Below, in pieces: positions 42,335 to 52,142 of a stretch of DNA of 64,000 bases. The DNA lies in contig NZ_LT732526.1 of the NCBI RefSeq assembly GCF_900155545.1, forward strand, positions 4,047,827 to 4,111,826, given 5' to 3'. The first letter of the stretch is position 1. Each line of letters starts with the position of its first letter. This DNA comes from Clostridium sp. Marseille-P2415. Its GTDB lineage: Bacteria > Bacillota > Clostridia > Lachnospirales > Lachnospiraceae. A program made the translations under genes and the position numbers. The notes below the pieces were generated by a model. It saw only the letters and a program-made list of their open reading frames with translations. It did no database searches and had not been told where the DNA came from.

Positions 42335-43570
42335 ATGGATCACGAAGATTTCGCATGGCTTTTAACATGCTCGGCGCTGGTTTTTGTTATGACCCCGGGG
42401 CTTGCATTTTTTTACGGAGGCCTGGTAAAACGCAGAAGTGTTATCAACACCATGATGTCTTCTGCTATCATGATGGGCATCGGATCAATTTTGTGGGTTT
42501 TGATAGGGTTTTCCCTATCCTTCAGCGGCGACATAGGGGGTGTCATCGGTAATCTTAAGTGGTTTGGCATGAATTTTGATACTTTTACAGATATTACCCT
42601 GCCTTACCCGAATACCCTGGCATTTGCGATTTTCCAGATGATGTTTGCCATTATCGCACCGGCTTTGATAACCGGGGCAATAGCGGAGCGCATGAAGTTC
42701 TCTTCCCTTGTTCTTTTTATAACACTCTGGTCTGTCATCGTTTATTATCCCCTGGCCCATATGGTATGGGGCGGAGGCTATCTGTTCCAGATCGGTTCCA
42801 TTGACTTTGCCGGCGGTAATGTTGTACATATCAGTTCCGGTGTCAGTGCATTGGTGCTTTCCATTCTGCTCGGAAAGCGCAGGAACTTAGGAAAGGCGCC
42901 GTACCACCCACACAATGTTCCGTTTGTATTTCTTGGTGCAGCCCTTCTTTGGTTTGGCTGGTTCGGTTTTAACGGCGGCAGCGCACTGGCAGCAAATGAA
43001 CTGGCAGCTCATGCATTTATGACTACCAATACCGCAGCAGCATCCGCTCTGCTTTCCTGGCTGTTCATAGAGGTTATAAAAAACGGCAGACCCACGCTTG
43101 TGGGAGCTTCCACCGGTATGGTCATCGGTCTGGTTGCTATAACGCCTGGTGCCGGTTTTGTTCCTATCTGGGCGGCAATCGTGATCGGCGCGCTTGTCAG
43201 CCCCATTTGCTATTTCTTTATTAATGTAATAAAGCCCAGATTTGGATATGATGATGCGCTCGATGTATTTGGGTGTCACGGCATCGGCGGGATCTGGGGA
43301 GGTATCGCAACCGGCTTATTTGCAAAAACCAGCATTAATTCCGCAGCTGCCTGGGATGGCCTTATATTTGGCGGGACTACTCTGTTCATCCGCCAGCTGG
43401 CAGCAGTCGGGATTACCATTGTGATCACCGTTGCAGGGACACTGATTGCAGCCGGAATTACCACTTTCGTAACGAAGGGAATAAAGGTTTCAAAGAAAGA
43501 CGAAGCGATTGGTCTTGACATCTCAGAGCATGGTGAAACCGCTTATCCCGCATTCAACGGAATGGATTAA
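42335..43570 (+). CDS. amtB: Ammonium transporter
   Basis: This 411-aa Amt channel begins at ATG 42335 after GGAGGAG. About eleven helices are expected. PGLAFFYGGLVKRRSVINTMM covers the first conserved loop, IWGGIATGLFA the later signature, and DALDVFGCHGIGG holds a pore histidine. The pore His-pair partner lies in NVVHISSGVSAL. It brings in ammonium under nitrogen limitation. The adjacent GlnK gates it. Transcription is likely controlled through the leader hairpin. Confidence 0.93.
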   Translation: MDHEDFAWLLTCSALVFVMTPGLAFFYGGLVKRRSVINTMMSSAIMMGIGSILWVLIGFSLSFSGDIGGVIGNLKWFGMNFDTFTDITLPYPNTLAFAIFQMMFAIIAPALITGAIAERMKFSSLVLFITLWSVIVYYPLAHMVWGGGYLFQIGSIDFAGGNVVHISSGVSALVLSILLGKRRNLGKAPYHPHNVPFVFLGAALLWFGWFGFNGGSALAANELAAHAFMTTNTAAASALLSWLFIEVIKNGRPTLVGASTGMVIGLVAITPGAGFVPIWAAIVIGALVSPICYFFINVIKPRFGYDDALDVFGCHGIGGIWGGIATGLFAKTSINSAAAWDGLIFGGTTLFIRQLAAVGITIVITVAGTLIAAGITTFVTKGIKVSKKDEAIGLDISEHGETAYPAFNGMD

Positions 43571-43589
43571 CAGACAGGAGGATGATATC

Positions 43590-43931
43590 ATGAAAAAAAT
43601 CGAAGCATATATCCGTCCGGAAAAGCTGGAAGAAATCAAGGAGATCATGGATAAGATGAAGTTAAACGGCTTAAGCATCATGCAGGTCATGGGCTGCGGA
43701 AATCAGAAGGGCTGGACGGAATTCGTCCGCGGTACCGAAGTGGATTATAATTTTCTTACAAAAATCAAGATTGAAACAGTGGTTCCGGATGATCAGGCCG
43801 AATCCATTATCTCCTGTATCGCAGAAGCGGCATATACCGGAGAGTACGGTGACGGAAAAGTCTTTATCTCTGATATACAGGATGCAATAAGAATCCGAAC
43901 CAGGGAACGTGGAACCGATGCAATTAAATAG
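43590..43931 (+). CDS. glnK: Nitrogen regulatory PII protein
   Basis: This 113-aa PII protein follows amt by 19 bases, with CAGGAGG before ATG 43590. It opens MKKIEAYIRPEKLEEIKEIM and ends with GDGKVFISDIQDAIRIRTRE, the canonical PII C-terminal pattern. The T-loop segment (GCGNQKGWTEFVRGTEVDYN) differs from the enteric form and lacks the usual uridylylated tyrosine context. It senses ATP/ADP and 2-oxoglutarate and blocks the Amt pore. Confidence 0.92.
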   Translation: MKKIEAYIRPEKLEEIKEIMDKMKLNGLSIMQVMGCGNQKGWTEFVRGTEVDYNFLTKIKIETVVPDDQAESIISCIAEAAYTGEYGDGKVFISDIQDAIRIRTRERGTDAIK

Positions 43932-43938
43932 CCTGTTG

Positions 43939-43985
43939 AAATCAGCTTACTTTTCTCTATAAAACATAGAAAAGTAAGCTGATTT
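43939..43985. terminator. Bidirectional terminator between glnK and bioB
   Basis: AAATCAGCTTACTTTTC pairs with GAAAAGTAAGCTGATTT. It sits between convergent genes and ends in TTTTC on the plus strand. Confidence 0.75.
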
Positions 43986-44049
43986 TCATATACTCCCAAT
44001 ATGGATACATTTTTGCGGATTATCCGGGACCTGCCTTTTATACAGCTTA

Positions 44050-45009
44050 TCAGGCAGTTTCTATGCAGTATTCAAATCCTGCATCCGTTATGACCTTAAT
44101 GGTATCTTCAATGCTTTGTCCGCCGGCTGTCAAATAGCCGGAAGCAAAAATGGAATCGACCGCATAAAACATCCATTTTTCTTTCCCCTTCAAATAGACT
44201 TCCCTTCCGGCGGCGCACCGTATATCTGATTGGGGATTCAGCAGGCGGGCAAGGCATAATACCTTCAAACAATATTCAGCAGATAAATGAGATGTATCGG
44301 CATTTTCCAGTGGAGTACCCTCAATCGGTATCAAAAAATTAACCGGTACGGCCTGAGGTTTTATTGCCTGTATTTCAAAGAGCATATCTACAACGTCCGC
44401 CTTTTCTTCTCCAAGGCCGATAATTCCGCCGCTGCAAATTTCAAAACCAATGCTTTTGAGCATTTTAATATTGGATATTCTTTCCTGATAGGTGTGAGTG
44501 GTACAGATGTTTGGATAAAAACGCCTGCTTGTATTAAGATTATGGTTGATCCGGTCCACTCCCGCCTTTTTGAGTTTTTTTGCCTGTTCCGGCGTCAAAA
44601 GCCCGATGGAGCAGCAGACCGGAGTCTGTGTTTCTTTTTTGAGCTTTTTTATCTCATCGGCAAACGCATCTATTTCAGAATCACGAAAACGGATCCCGCT
44701 CAGCCCGATACAGTGTCTGGAAAGCTTTTTTTCCTGGACTATATACCCATCCTGAAGCAATTTATCATAGGATATCAGGTTGTATTTGGCAATATTTGCC
44801 GTGGACCGGTGGGATTGAGCGCAATAAGCACAATTTTGTGTACAATTACCGCTGCGGGCATTTGTAAGAAGCTGTACGCTCACCATATTACCCTTATATT
44901 TTTTCCGGATGGCGTACACAACATCAAGCAATTCATAAAGTTTTTCATCAGGTAAATTGAGAATGGACAAAGCCTCTTCCCGGGACAGGTTTTCGTAATT
45001 ATAGTTCAT
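44050..45009 (-). CDS. bioB: Biotin synthase
   Basis: This 319-aa radical SAM enzyme inserts sulfur into dethiobiotin. The cluster motif is CTQNCAYCAQS at about residues 56-66. CCSIGLLTPEQAKKLKKAG, NHNLNTSRRFYPNICTTHTY and GGIIGLGEEKADVVDMLFEI follow the BioB plan, as does RCAAGREVYLKG at the [2Fe-2S] ligand region. It overlaps bioY by 11 bases. No other biotin pathway gene lies nearby, so the pair suggests salvage of external dethiobiotin or biotin. Confidence 0.92.
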   Translation of the reverse strand: MNYNYENLSREEALSILNLPDEKLYELLDVVYAIRKKYKGNMVSVQLLTNARSGNCTQNCAYCAQSHRSTANIAKYNLISYDKLLQDGYIVQEKKLSRHCIGLSGIRFRDSEIDAFADEIKKLKKETQTPVCCSIGLLTPEQAKKLKKAGVDRINHNLNTSRRFYPNICTTHTYQERISNIKMLKSIGFEICSGGIIGLGEEKADVVDMLFEIQAIKPQAVPVNFLIPIEGTPLENADTSHLSAEYCLKVLCLARLLNPQSDIRCAAGREVYLKGKEKWMFYAVDSIFASGYLTAGGQSIEDTIKVITDAGFEYCIETA

Positions 45010-45601
45010 GTTTTGTACCCTTTCTTAAATGGATTCTCTGAGCAGATATTTTTTCCTGTTCTGTTTTCATATTCCCGCAGGATACGACCGGGTTTAATCT
45101 TTTTATCAGTGCCATACTTAGAACTGTTTTCAGCCCGTCGCCTAACAAAAAGGGAATGACGCAGAGGGTTAATGCTGTGATAAAATTAGTATGTGTTATG
45201 TAAACGTACCATAAAGTTCCAATGGCATAGGTGAGGATCCAGCCCGTATACATGGCGGCAATCATTACTTTTACGGATTTGCCAAAGCGTTCCATAATCC
45301 AGCCGGCTGTATACGCACATACGGCGTAAGCTATGATATATCCTCCTGTTGGGCCCAGGATTCTGCCGATACCTCCCATAAAGCCGGAAAAAACCGGGAG
45401 ACCGACGGCTCCCATCAGAACAAAAACAATCTGACTCAAAGCACCGTATTTTGCTCCCAGCAATCCGGCAGCTGCAAAGGTTGAAATATGGGTCAGATTG
45501 ATGGGGACAGGGCCGATGGGAATGGAGATTTGAGATAATAATGCATTTAACGAGGCAAATAATGCGCATAATACAAGATTCTTAGTTTTCATGTTCTTCA
45601 T
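44999..45601 (-). CDS. bioY: Biotin transporter substrate-specificity component
   Basis: This 200-aa BioY protein has about six helices. Visible hallmarks are NLTHISTFAAAGLLGAKYGA and GGIGRILGPTGGYIIAYAVC, the latter close to the BioY signature GxGGxxxLxGPTGGYL. It binds biotin for an energy-coupling-factor transporter whose ATPases would be elsewhere. GAAGGGAG precedes ATG 45601. It is first in the bioY-bioB operon controlled by the BirA site upstream. Confidence 0.93.
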   Translation of the reverse strand: MKNMKTKNLVLCALFASLNALLSQISIPIGPVPINLTHISTFAAAGLLGAKYGALSQIVFVLMGAVGLPVFSGFMGGIGRILGPTGGYIIAYAVCAYTAGWIMERFGKSVKVMIAAMYTGWILTYAIGTLWYVYITHTNFITALTLCVIPFLLGDGLKTVLSMALIKRLNPVVSCGNMKTEQEKISAQRIHLRKGTKHEL

Positions 45602-45636
45602 ATGACTCCCTTCTGTGTAATTTTTTATATGACAAA

Positions 45637-45666
45637 ATTATACAGGAAAAAAAGAAAGAATGTCAA
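45637..45666 (-). promoter_or_regulatory. Promoter of bioY-bioB
   Basis: On the minus strand TTGACA (45666-45661) and TATAAT (45642-45637) are 18 bases apart. The -35 box overlaps the left half of the BirA site. Confidence 0.7.
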
Positions 45667-45692
45667 CTATAAATGCAATAATGGTTAACAAT
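45660..45692 (-). promoter_or_regulatory. BirA biotin operator
   Basis: Half-sites ATGTCAAC (45660-45667) and GTTAACAA (45684-45691) are separated by 16 bases, matching the Firmicutes BirA consensus TTGTTAAC-N14-16-GTTAACAA with two changes in the left arm. Biotinoyl-AMP-loaded BirA would block the -35 box. Confidence 0.75.
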
Positions 45693-45781
45693 TAACCGAA
45701 ATGAGCAAATGGAATGGCGCAGCTCATGACGGACTGTAATAAAGCAGAAGACTAACTTGACATCAACATTCACTGCCCCCG

Positions 45782-45810
45782 TTGAAACAATCGCAAATTC
45801 TAAGTATAAT
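45782..45810 (+). promoter_or_regulatory. Promoter of the lone receiver gene
   Basis: TTGAAA (45782-45787), 17 bases, TATAAT (45805-45810), 56 bases before the start codon. Confidence 0.5.
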
Positions 45811-45866
45811 AATATAATAAACATTACATTTCATGAAAAAAGTTTTATAGGAACCAGGGAGGCATT

Positions 45867-46244
45867 ATGAGGATCAGGGCGGTAGCGGTGGATAATTCAG
45901 AGGAGCTGTTGGTTAAACTGACAGGTATATTAAGGGAAACAGATAAAATCGAGCTGTGCGGAAGCTTCCATGAGGCAATAGCGGCCATACAGTATGTTAA
46001 GGAGAATCCGGTGGATCTGGTGTTTTCGGATGTGGTCATGCCGGATATCAGCGGGATCACTCTTACATCGAAGCTGTATGAGCTTCCGGAACCGCCGGAA
46101 GTGGTATTGTTGTCCGGTATTCCCGGTTTTTCATTGGAGGCCTGGAAGATTCATGCTTATGGTTTTATTATAAAGCCTTATACAAAGGCGCAGATTCTGA
46201 AGATGATCGACCGGTATATAGAGGAAAAGGGCCAAAGAGACTGA
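45867..46244 (+). CDS. Single-domain response regulator (CheY-like receiver)
   Basis: This 125-aa protein consists only of a receiver. Acidic residues are in AVAVDNSEE, the phospho-acceptor aspartate in LVFSDVVMPDISG, the Ser/Thr position in VVLLSGIPG and the lysine in FIIKPYTKAQ. GGGAGGC lies before ATG 45867. There is no output domain and no kinase next to it, so its partner is unknown. A strong terminator separates it from gdpP. Confidence 0.85.
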   Translation: MRIRAVAVDNSEELLVKLTGILRETDKIELCGSFHEAIAAIQYVKENPVDLVFSDVVMPDISGITLTSKLYELPEPPEVVLLSGIPGFSLEAWKIHAYGFIIKPYTKAQILKMIDRYIEEKGQRD

Positions 46245-46331
46245 GAGAGCAGGCAAAAGCTGGCGGTGGAGGAGATCTGCAGACATGTAAGCTTTATCAA
46301 ATAATAATAATTACACCAGTTTTACTGCCAT

Positions 46332-46369
46332 AAGGGCTTTTGCGTTTTTTGTAACGCAAAAGCCCTTTT
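46332..46369 (+). terminator. Intrinsic terminator before gdpP
   Basis: AAGGGCTTTTGCGTT pairs with AACGCAAAAGCCCTTTT, a strong hairpin with T-run. Confidence 0.85.
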
Positions 46370-46424
46370 AAAATTTTAAAAAATCCCCTGAAAGCCTTGT
46401 GTTTCCTTACTTTTTGTATTTTAA

Positions 46425-46453
46425 TGGACGAACCCAGATGACTATGTTATAAT
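46425..46453 (+). promoter_or_regulatory. Probable promoter of gdpP-rplI-dnaB
   Basis: TGGACG (46425-46430), 17 bases, TATAAT (46448-46453). The -35 box is weak but the -10 box is consensus. Confidence 0.4.
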
Positions 46454-46499
46454 GTTAAGATAGTGAAAAAAGAACCCTTTTTTCCATAAGGAGAAAGAT

Positions 46500-48560
46500 A
46501 TGAAAGAGAAGTTTAAAATAAGGGGACAGCTGAGGACGTATATGCAGTGGCCGCTTTATTTAAGCGGGCTGCTGATTGCCGCCAATACGGTGATCGGCGC
46601 AGCCAGTGTGAAGGCGGGTATCATCATGGCAGTTTTTACGCTTCTGTATATCGGCATAGCAGTCTGGCTCTATACTTACAGAAGGAAACGTCTGTTAAGC
46701 GGCCTTGTGGAATTTTCTGCGGATTATTCCTGGATGCAGAAGCAGCTCCTCACGGATCTGGAACTTCCGTATGGAATGGCAGATGAAAGCGGACGGATCC
46801 TCTGGGGGAATACAGCGTTTTCGGAGGTGCTGGGGGAAGAAAAGCCGTTAAAGGCCACGCGAAAGAACATCATGACCATTTTTCCGGAGATAACGAAAGA
46901 AGCGCTGAAGCTGAAGGAAGGTACGGCTGTTCTGCACACGACGCACAATGAACGGAAGTACCAGATCCGGCTGAAGGCTGTTACTATGAAAGATTCGCCG
47001 GAAGCCATAGCGGAGACCATTGGCATGGAGGCTGTGGCGCAGATGCTGGTGGCAGTCTATCTTTTTGATGAAACGGAAATCCTGACCTATAAGCAGATGG
47101 TGGATGACCAGAAGATGGTGGCCGGTCTTATTTATCTGGATAACTATGACGAGGCTCTGGAGAGTGTGGAAGAGGTACGCCGTTCTCTTCTCACCGCGCT
47201 CATTGACCGGAAGATCACCAAATATATTACCAACATGAATGGAATCGTAAAGAAGTTAGAAAAGGACAAGTATTTTATCGCCATCAAGCAGTCCTGTATC
47301 GCGGAGCTGAAGGAGAACCGTTTTTCCATTCTGGAAGAGGTGAAAACCGTCAACATCGGCAATGAGATGGCAGTAACCTTAAGCATTGGACTTGGAATGA
47401 ACGGGGACAGCTATTACAGGAATTATGATTTTGCGAGAGTTGCCATTGACATGGCATTGGGACGCGGAGGCGACCAGGCAGTGATTAAGGATGGCGAGCG
47501 GATCCAGTATTTCGGGGGCAAGGCTCAGCAGGTGGAGAAAACCACCCGCGTAAAGGCCCGGGTGAAAGCCCATGCTCTCAGGGAATTGATGGAGACAAAG
47601 GACCGGCTCCTGATCATGGGGCACCGCCTGACGGATATCGATTCCTTTGGTGCGGCAGTTGGAATTTACCGCATTGCCACGGCCATGGACAAGAAGGCCA
47701 ATATTGTGATCAATGAAGTGACCACAACCGTCCGCCCTATGCTGGACCGTTTTGTAGGGAATTCCGATTACCCCGAGGATTTATTTTTAACCGGAGCGAA
47801 GGCTGCGGAGTTAGTGGATGCCAACACCCTTTTGGTGGTGGTGGATGTAAACCGTCCAAGCATTACCGACGCGCCGGAACTGCTGCGCATGGTAAAGACC
47901 ATTGTGGTGCTGGATCATCACAGGCAGAGCAGCGAGATCATCGATAATGCGGTTCTTTCCTATGTGGAACCTTATGCTTCCTCAGCCTGTGAGATGGTGG
48001 CTGAAGTATTGCAGTACATTGCAGACGGCATTAAGATCAAATCGGCAGAAGCAGACGCCCTGTATGCAGGAATCGTCATTGATACCAATAATTTTACCAA
48101 CCAGACCGGCGTCAGAACTTTTGAGGCAGCGGCATTTTTAAGAAGAAACGGAGCGGATGTGGTCCGTGTGCGGAAGCTGTTCCGCGATGACCTGGAAGAT
48201 TATAAGGCAAAAGCCGAAGCGGTCCGGGAGGCGGAGATATACGAAGGCTGCTTTGCCATCAGCGTATGCCCGTCGGAAGGGATCGGGAGTCCTACGGTTG
48301 TGGGAGCCCAGGCGGCCAACGAGCTGCTTGATATCGCAGGGATCAAGGCATCTGTGGTCATGACGGATTACAATCATACGGTGTACTTAAGCGCCCGTTC
48401 CATTGATGAAGTCAATGTACAGGTCATGATGGAAATGCTGGGAGGCGGAGGACACCGGACCATTGCAGGTGCACAGCTTGCCGATGTGGGAGTTGAAGAA
48501 GCGAGAACCCGCGTAAAAGCGGTTATCAAAGAGATGTTAGAGAAGGGAGACATATCATAA
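46500..48560 (+). CDS. gdpP: Cyclic-di-AMP phosphodiesterase GdpP (DHH family)
   Basis: This 686-aa membrane enzyme degrades c-di-AMP to pApA. Two helices occupy residues ~17-58. A PAS-like domain follows ([16 protein letters not shown]), then a degenerate GGDEF domain, then the DHH-DHHA1 phosphodiesterase: [44 protein letters not shown] and [22 protein letters not shown] precedes ATG 46500. It overlaps the rplI start by one base, the usual gdpP-rplI-dnaB order of Firmicutes. Confidence 0.95.
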   Translation: MKEKFKIRGQLRTYMQWPLYLSGLLIAANTVIGAASVKAGIIMAVFTLLYIGIAVWLYTYRRKRLLSGLVEFSADYSWMQKQLLTDLELPYGMADESGRILWGNTAFSEVLGEEKPLKATRKNIMTIFPEITKEALKLKEGTAVLHTTHNERKYQIRLKAVTMKDSPEAIAETIGMEAVAQMLVAVYLFDETEILTYKQMVDDQKMVAGLIYLDNYDEALESVEEVRRSLLTALIDRKITKYITNMNGIVKKLEKDKYFIAIKQSCIAELKENRFSILEEVKTVNIGNEMAVTLSIGLGMNGDSYYRNYDFARVAIDMALGRGGDQAVIKDGERIQYFGGKAQQVEKTTRVKARVKAHALRELMETKDRLLIMGHRLTDIDSFGAAVGIYRIATAMDKKANIVINEVTTTVRPMLDRFVGNSDYPEDLFLTGAKAAELVDANTLLVVVDVNRPSITDAPELLRMVKTIVVLDHHRQSSEIIDNAVLSYVEPYASSACEMVAEVLQYIADGIKIKSAEADALYAGIVIDTNNFTNQTGVRTFEAAAFLRRNGADVVRVRKLFRDDLEDYKAKAEAVREAEIYEGCFAISVCPSEGIGSPTVVGAQAANELLDIAGIKASVVMTDYNHTVYLSARSIDEVNVQVMMEMLGGGGHRTIAGAQLADVGVEEARTRVKAVIKEMLEKGDIS

Positions 48561-49006
48561 TGGAAGTTGTATTATTAGAAGACGTAAAAGCATTGGGCAA
48601 GAAGGGACAGATCGTTAATGTTAACGATGGATATGCAAGGAATTACATTCTCCCGAAAAAGCTGGGAATCGAGGCAACGGCTAAGAATTTAAATGACTTA
48701 AAGCTTCAGAAGGCCAATGAAGCCAGGCAGGCTGCAGAACAGCTGGCAGCCGCCAAAGAACTGGCGGACAAGCTTGCAGAATCGTGGGTCACGCTGTCGA
48801 TCCGGGCAGGAGAGGGCGGCAGGGCCTTTGGTTCCGTATCAGGAAAAGAGATTTCTTCTGCGATCCAAAGTCAGCTGGGATATGACATTGATAAAAAGAA
48901 ACTGATCCTTCCGGAGCCCCTTAAGACCTTCGGTTCCCATGAGGTTCCGATTAAGCTTCATAAAGATGTAACTGCAAAGCTGATTGTTAAGGTAGTGGAG
49001 AGCTAG
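48560..49006 (+). CDS. rplI: Ribosomal protein L9
   Basis: This 148-aa protein opens [20 protein letters not shown] and continues [20 protein letters not shown], the diagnostic L9 N-terminal domain, then a long helix and the C-terminal RNA-binding domain with [22 protein letters not shown] 48560 overlaps the gdpP stop. It binds 23S rRNA. Confidence 0.97.
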   Translation: MEVVLLEDVKALGKKGQIVNVNDGYARNYILPKKLGIEATAKNLNDLKLQKANEARQAAEQLAAAKELADKLAESWVTLSIRAGEGGRAFGSVSGKEISSAIQSQLGYDIDKKKLILPEPLKTFGSHEVPIKLHKDVTAKLIVKVVES

Positions 49007-49017
49007 GAGATATGAAC

Positions 49018-50352
49018 ATGGATGATGCCCTGATCAAACGGATACTTCCTCACAGCATAGAGGCAGAGCAATCCGTCATCGGTTCCATGCTGATGGACCG
49101 GGATGCAATCATCGCGGCTTCCGAGATCGTTACAGCAGGAGACTTTTACCAGCACCAGTACGGCGTTATGTTCGAGGCCATGCTGGAGCTTTTTAATGAA
49201 AATATGCCGGTGGATTTGGTAACGCTTCAGAACCGTTTAAAGGAGAAGGATGTGCCCCCGGAGGTTTCGAGTCTGGACTTTGTCCGGGACATCATTACCA
49301 CGGTTCCCACCTCCGCCAATGTAAAGTCCTATGCCAATATTGTGCGGGATAAAGCGGTTCTAAGGAGGCTTATCAAGGTCAATGAAGATATTGCCAACAC
49401 CTGTTATGCCGGAAAGGAACCATTGGAGGCCATCCTTGCTGTCACGGAAAAGACCATATTTGATCTGCTTCAGAACCGCAACTCCGGAGATTTCGTCCCC
49501 ATCCGCCAGGTTGCCATGAACGTTCTGGAAAAAATCGAAGAGGCCTCAAAAAACCAGGGGACCGTGACCGGGATCCCCACAGGCTTTATTGATCTGGATT
49601 ATAAGACTTCCGGCCTGCAGCCTTCCGATTTCATTTTAATCGCCGCCCGTCCTTCCATGGGTAAGACGGCCTTTGTACTGAATCTGGTAGACCATATAGC
49701 AGTAAAAAAAGGTCTGCCGTGCATGGTATTCAGTCTGGAGATGTCAAAGGAACAGCTGGTAAACCGTATGCTGGCCATGGAATCCAACGTGGATTCCCAG
49801 AAGCTCAGAACCGGAACCTTATCCGACACGGACTGGGATGCCGTTGTCGAAGGGATCGGAGTCATCGGCAATTCCAAGCTGATCATCGACGACACCCCCG
49901 GAATCTCCATCATGGAGCTGCGCTCCAGATGCCGTAAGATGAAGCTGGAATACGGACTTAATGTAGTCATTATCGATTACTTGCAGCTGATGAGTGGAAG
50001 CGGAAAAGGCGGCGAAAACCGCCAGCAGGAGATCTCAGAAATCTCCAGGTCCTTAAAAGCCCTGGCAAGAGAACTGAATGCTCCTGTAATCGCCTTATCC
50101 CAGCTAAGCCGTGCCTGTGAGACCAGACCAGACCACCGCCCCATGCTCTCCGACCTTCGAGAATCCGGAGCCATCGAGCAGGATGCCGATGTGGTTATGT
50201 TTTTATATCGTGATGATTACTATAATAAAGATACGGATATGCCTAATATTGCAGAAGTTATCATTGCAAAACAGAGAAACGGTCCCATAGGAACTGTGAA
50301 TCTGGTCTGGAGACCAGAGTATACGAAGTTTGCAAACATGGCCCGGCAATGA
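49018..50352 (+). CDS. dnaB: Replicative DNA helicase
   Basis: This 444-aa DnaB-family hexameric helicase starts best at ATG 49018, eight bases after AGGAG; ATG 49012 is too close. The N-terminal domain reads LPHSIEAEQSVIGSMLMDRD. The RecA domain has Walker A ARPSMGKTAF, Walker B VVIIDYLQLM and LSRACETRPDHRPMLSDLR with GAIEQDADVV. No intein interrupts it. It is the last gene of the gdpP operon, before a strong terminator. Confidence 0.96.
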   Translation: MDDALIKRILPHSIEAEQSVIGSMLMDRDAIIAASEIVTAGDFYQHQYGVMFEAMLELFNENMPVDLVTLQNRLKEKDVPPEVSSLDFVRDIITTVPTSANVKSYANIVRDKAVLRRLIKVNEDIANTCYAGKEPLEAILAVTEKTIFDLLQNRNSGDFVPIRQVAMNVLEKIEEASKNQGTVTGIPTGFIDLDYKTSGLQPSDFILIAARPSMGKTAFVLNLVDHIAVKKGLPCMVFSLEMSKEQLVNRMLAMESNVDSQKLRTGTLSDTDWDAVVEGIGVIGNSKLIIDDTPGISIMELRSRCRKMKLEYGLNVVIIDYLQLMSGSGKGGENRQQEISEISRSLKALARELNAPVIALSQLSRACETRPDHRPMLSDLRESGAIEQDADVVMFLYRDDYYNKDTDMPNIAEVIIAKQRNGPIGTVNLVWRPEYTKFANMARQ

Positions 50353-50361
50353 GCAGGATAG

Positions 50362-50430
50362 AAAAAGAGGTTCCCCGGCATAAAAAAACAAATTCATTTG
50401 CTTTTTCTGTGCCGGGGGAACCTCTTTTTT
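50362..50430 (+). terminator. Terminator of gdpP-rplI-dnaB
   Basis: AAAAAGAGGTTCCCCGGCA pairs with TGCCGGGGGAACCTCTTTTT, with one bulged G, ending in a T-run. Confidence 0.88.
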
Positions 50431-50579
50431 CAGATGGCTCCCGCGGACAGGGTTCCTCCATCTTTTTCTCAAATCCCTTAAAAATTTTCCATTTCTCATT
50501 CATAATCTGTATTAATCCCGCATATGATATAAATAGTAAGGTTATGAAAACTAAACGAACCAAAGGAGAGGATATAGCT

Positions 50580-51239
50580 ATGGCTGAGATACATTACTTA
50601 ATATCGGATGCATCGAAGAAAGTCGATGTAGAATCCCATGTCCTTAGATACTGGGAGGACGAGCTGGAGTTAAAGATTCCCAGAAATGAGATGGGACACC
50701 GGTATTACACCGAAGCACACATCCGTTTGTTCAGGCAGATCAAGGACTTAAAGGAAAAGGGATATCAGTTAAAAGCCATTAAGACAGCGCTGGATAAGGT
50801 CATTGGGGATGGCAAAGACCCTGTCATACCTGATGAATTATTAGAAGGGCAGATGACGCAGGAATTAAAAGAGAGTGCGGTATCCGGCCCGGAAGACGGG
50901 ACAGGCCTGGAGGTACATAATACAGCGCAGGTATCCATTGCTCAGGAAAAAATGGAGCAGTTCCAGGAGATTATGAACCACATTATTGGGCGGGCTTTAG
51001 AAGTGAATAATGAGCAGTTAAGCCAGGATGTCAGCTGCCTGGTCAACGACAAAGTCATTAAGGAACTGGAATACTTGATGAATTTGAAGGAAGAAAGGGA
51101 AGAAGAACGGTTCAAGCAATTGGACGAGCTTTTACGCACCCATCAGAAAGACAACAAGGGCCGTGCAGAAGCAGCTGCATCCAAGATCCCATTCTTTAAC
51201 CGCAAAAAAAAATTCGGGCGAAATGGAAAAAAGTTATAG
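50580..51239 (+). CDS. MerR-family DNA-binding protein with coiled-coil tail
   Basis: This 219-aa protein starts at ATG 50580 after AAAGGAG. The N-terminal MerR helix-turn-helix and wing read VESHVLRYWEDELELKIPRN and GHRYYTEAHIRLFRQIKDLK. The remaining ~130 residues are charged and helix-forming (LKEEREEERFKQLDELLRTH), with a basic C terminus FNRKKKFGRNGKK. It lacks effector-binding cysteines. It resembles RacA-like or orphan MerR proteins common next to dnaB in Clostridia, as I recall. Targets are unknown. Confidence 0.75.
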   Translation: MAEIHYLISDASKKVDVESHVLRYWEDELELKIPRNEMGHRYYTEAHIRLFRQIKDLKEKGYQLKAIKTALDKVIGDGKDPVIPDELLEGQMTQELKESAVSGPEDGTGLEVHNTAQVSIAQEKMEQFQEIMNHIIGRALEVNNEQLSQDVSCLVNDKVIKELEYLMNLKEEREEERFKQLDELLRTHQKDNKGRAEAAASKIPFFNRKKKFGRNGKKL

Positions 51240-51286
51240 ATTCATACTACTTTCAGATAAATGGAGCAGACAGGCTCAGGAAAAGA

Positions 51287-51327
51287 AATCCGCAGCTGCC
51301 ACTGAAAGTGTAAACTGCGGATTTTTT
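51287..51327. terminator. Terminator between the MerR gene and the hydrolase gene
   Basis: AATCCGCAG pairs with CTGCGGATT and is followed by TTTT. It sits between convergent genes and can serve both. Confidence 0.7.
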
Positions 51328-51339
51328 GTACATAGAAAG

Positions 51340-52053
51340 TCATTTCTTGCAAGCCTTAACAAAAGTCTGAAACAATCGAAGCGCTTCTTCATTTTTTTCC
51401 CAAAGATATTCCGGATGCCATTGAACCGCGACAAAGAAGGGATAGCCGGGCATTTCCAGAGCCTCGGTCAAATGGTCCGGAGAATACGCCGCTGCAGCCA
51501 GGCCAGGGGCTATATCCTTAACTGCCTGATGATGCATGCTGTTGACCTTTAAGGAGGTACATCCTGATATCCGGGCAAGGAGACTGCCTTCGGCTAAGGA
51601 TACCGTATGGCAGGGCATGTTATAGTAAAAGGGCTGGGCGTGGGCGATGGGGAAATCCCGTTTAGTCTGGGAAGGAATATCCTGCCAGATATTTCCGCCC
51701 AAAGCGATATTTAAGACCTGGATGCCCCGGCAGATTCCAAGAACCGGTTTTTTAAGCTCCAGAACCAGCGGAAGCAGGGACAGCTCCATCTGATCCCTGG
51801 CTGCAGATACATTTCCGCAGTGAGCCTGTGTTTCTTCCCCGAAGAGAAAGGGATGGACGTCGGGACCGCCTGTAAACAGAAATCCGTCCAAGTCTTCCGC
51901 AAGCTGTTTCAAATCCTCTTCCGAAGCTTCTAAGGGCATTACCACGGGAATTGCTCCTGCTGCTTTTAATGCCCGCAGATAGGTAGGCCGCATCTTAATG
52001 TCATCGTTATCCGTATCGTGGGAGGGAGTCAGGCCGATAAGTGGTTTTCTCAT
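51340..52053 (-). CDS. Class I glutamine amidotransferase-like hydrolase (PuuD/gamma-glutamyl-GABA hydrolase type)
   Basis: This 237-aa peptidase C26 family protein begins at ATG 52053 (MRKPLIGLTPSHDTD) with AGGAAAGGA upstream. The nucleophile elbow is GICRGIQVLN with the catalytic cysteine. The His-Glu pair is in VQWHPEYLW. FTGGPDVHPFLFGEE is the family N-terminal motif. Such enzymes cleave gamma-glutamyl amides. The actual substrate is unknown. Confidence 0.88.
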   Translation of the reverse strand: MRKPLIGLTPSHDTDNDDIKMRPTYLRALKAAGAIPVVMPLEASEEDLKQLAEDLDGFLFTGGPDVHPFLFGEETQAHCGNVSAARDQMELSLLPLVLELKKPVLGICRGIQVLNIALGGNIWQDIPSQTKRDFPIAHAQPFYYNMPCHTVSLAEGSLLARISGCTSLKVNSMHHQAVKDIAPGLAAAAYSPDHLTEALEMPGYPFFVAVQWHPEYLWEKNEEALRLFQTFVKACKK

Positions 52054-52142
52054 ATTAGAAATATCCTTTCCTGAATGATTAAGAAAGTGGTGATATAACA
52101 AAATGCCCCTTCCTTACGGAAGAGGCATTTATGTATTCATAA

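Noticed and set aside
49018-50352. Intein or fusion in dnaB
   Set aside because: Length and motif order are those of an ordinary DnaB, without inserted blocks.
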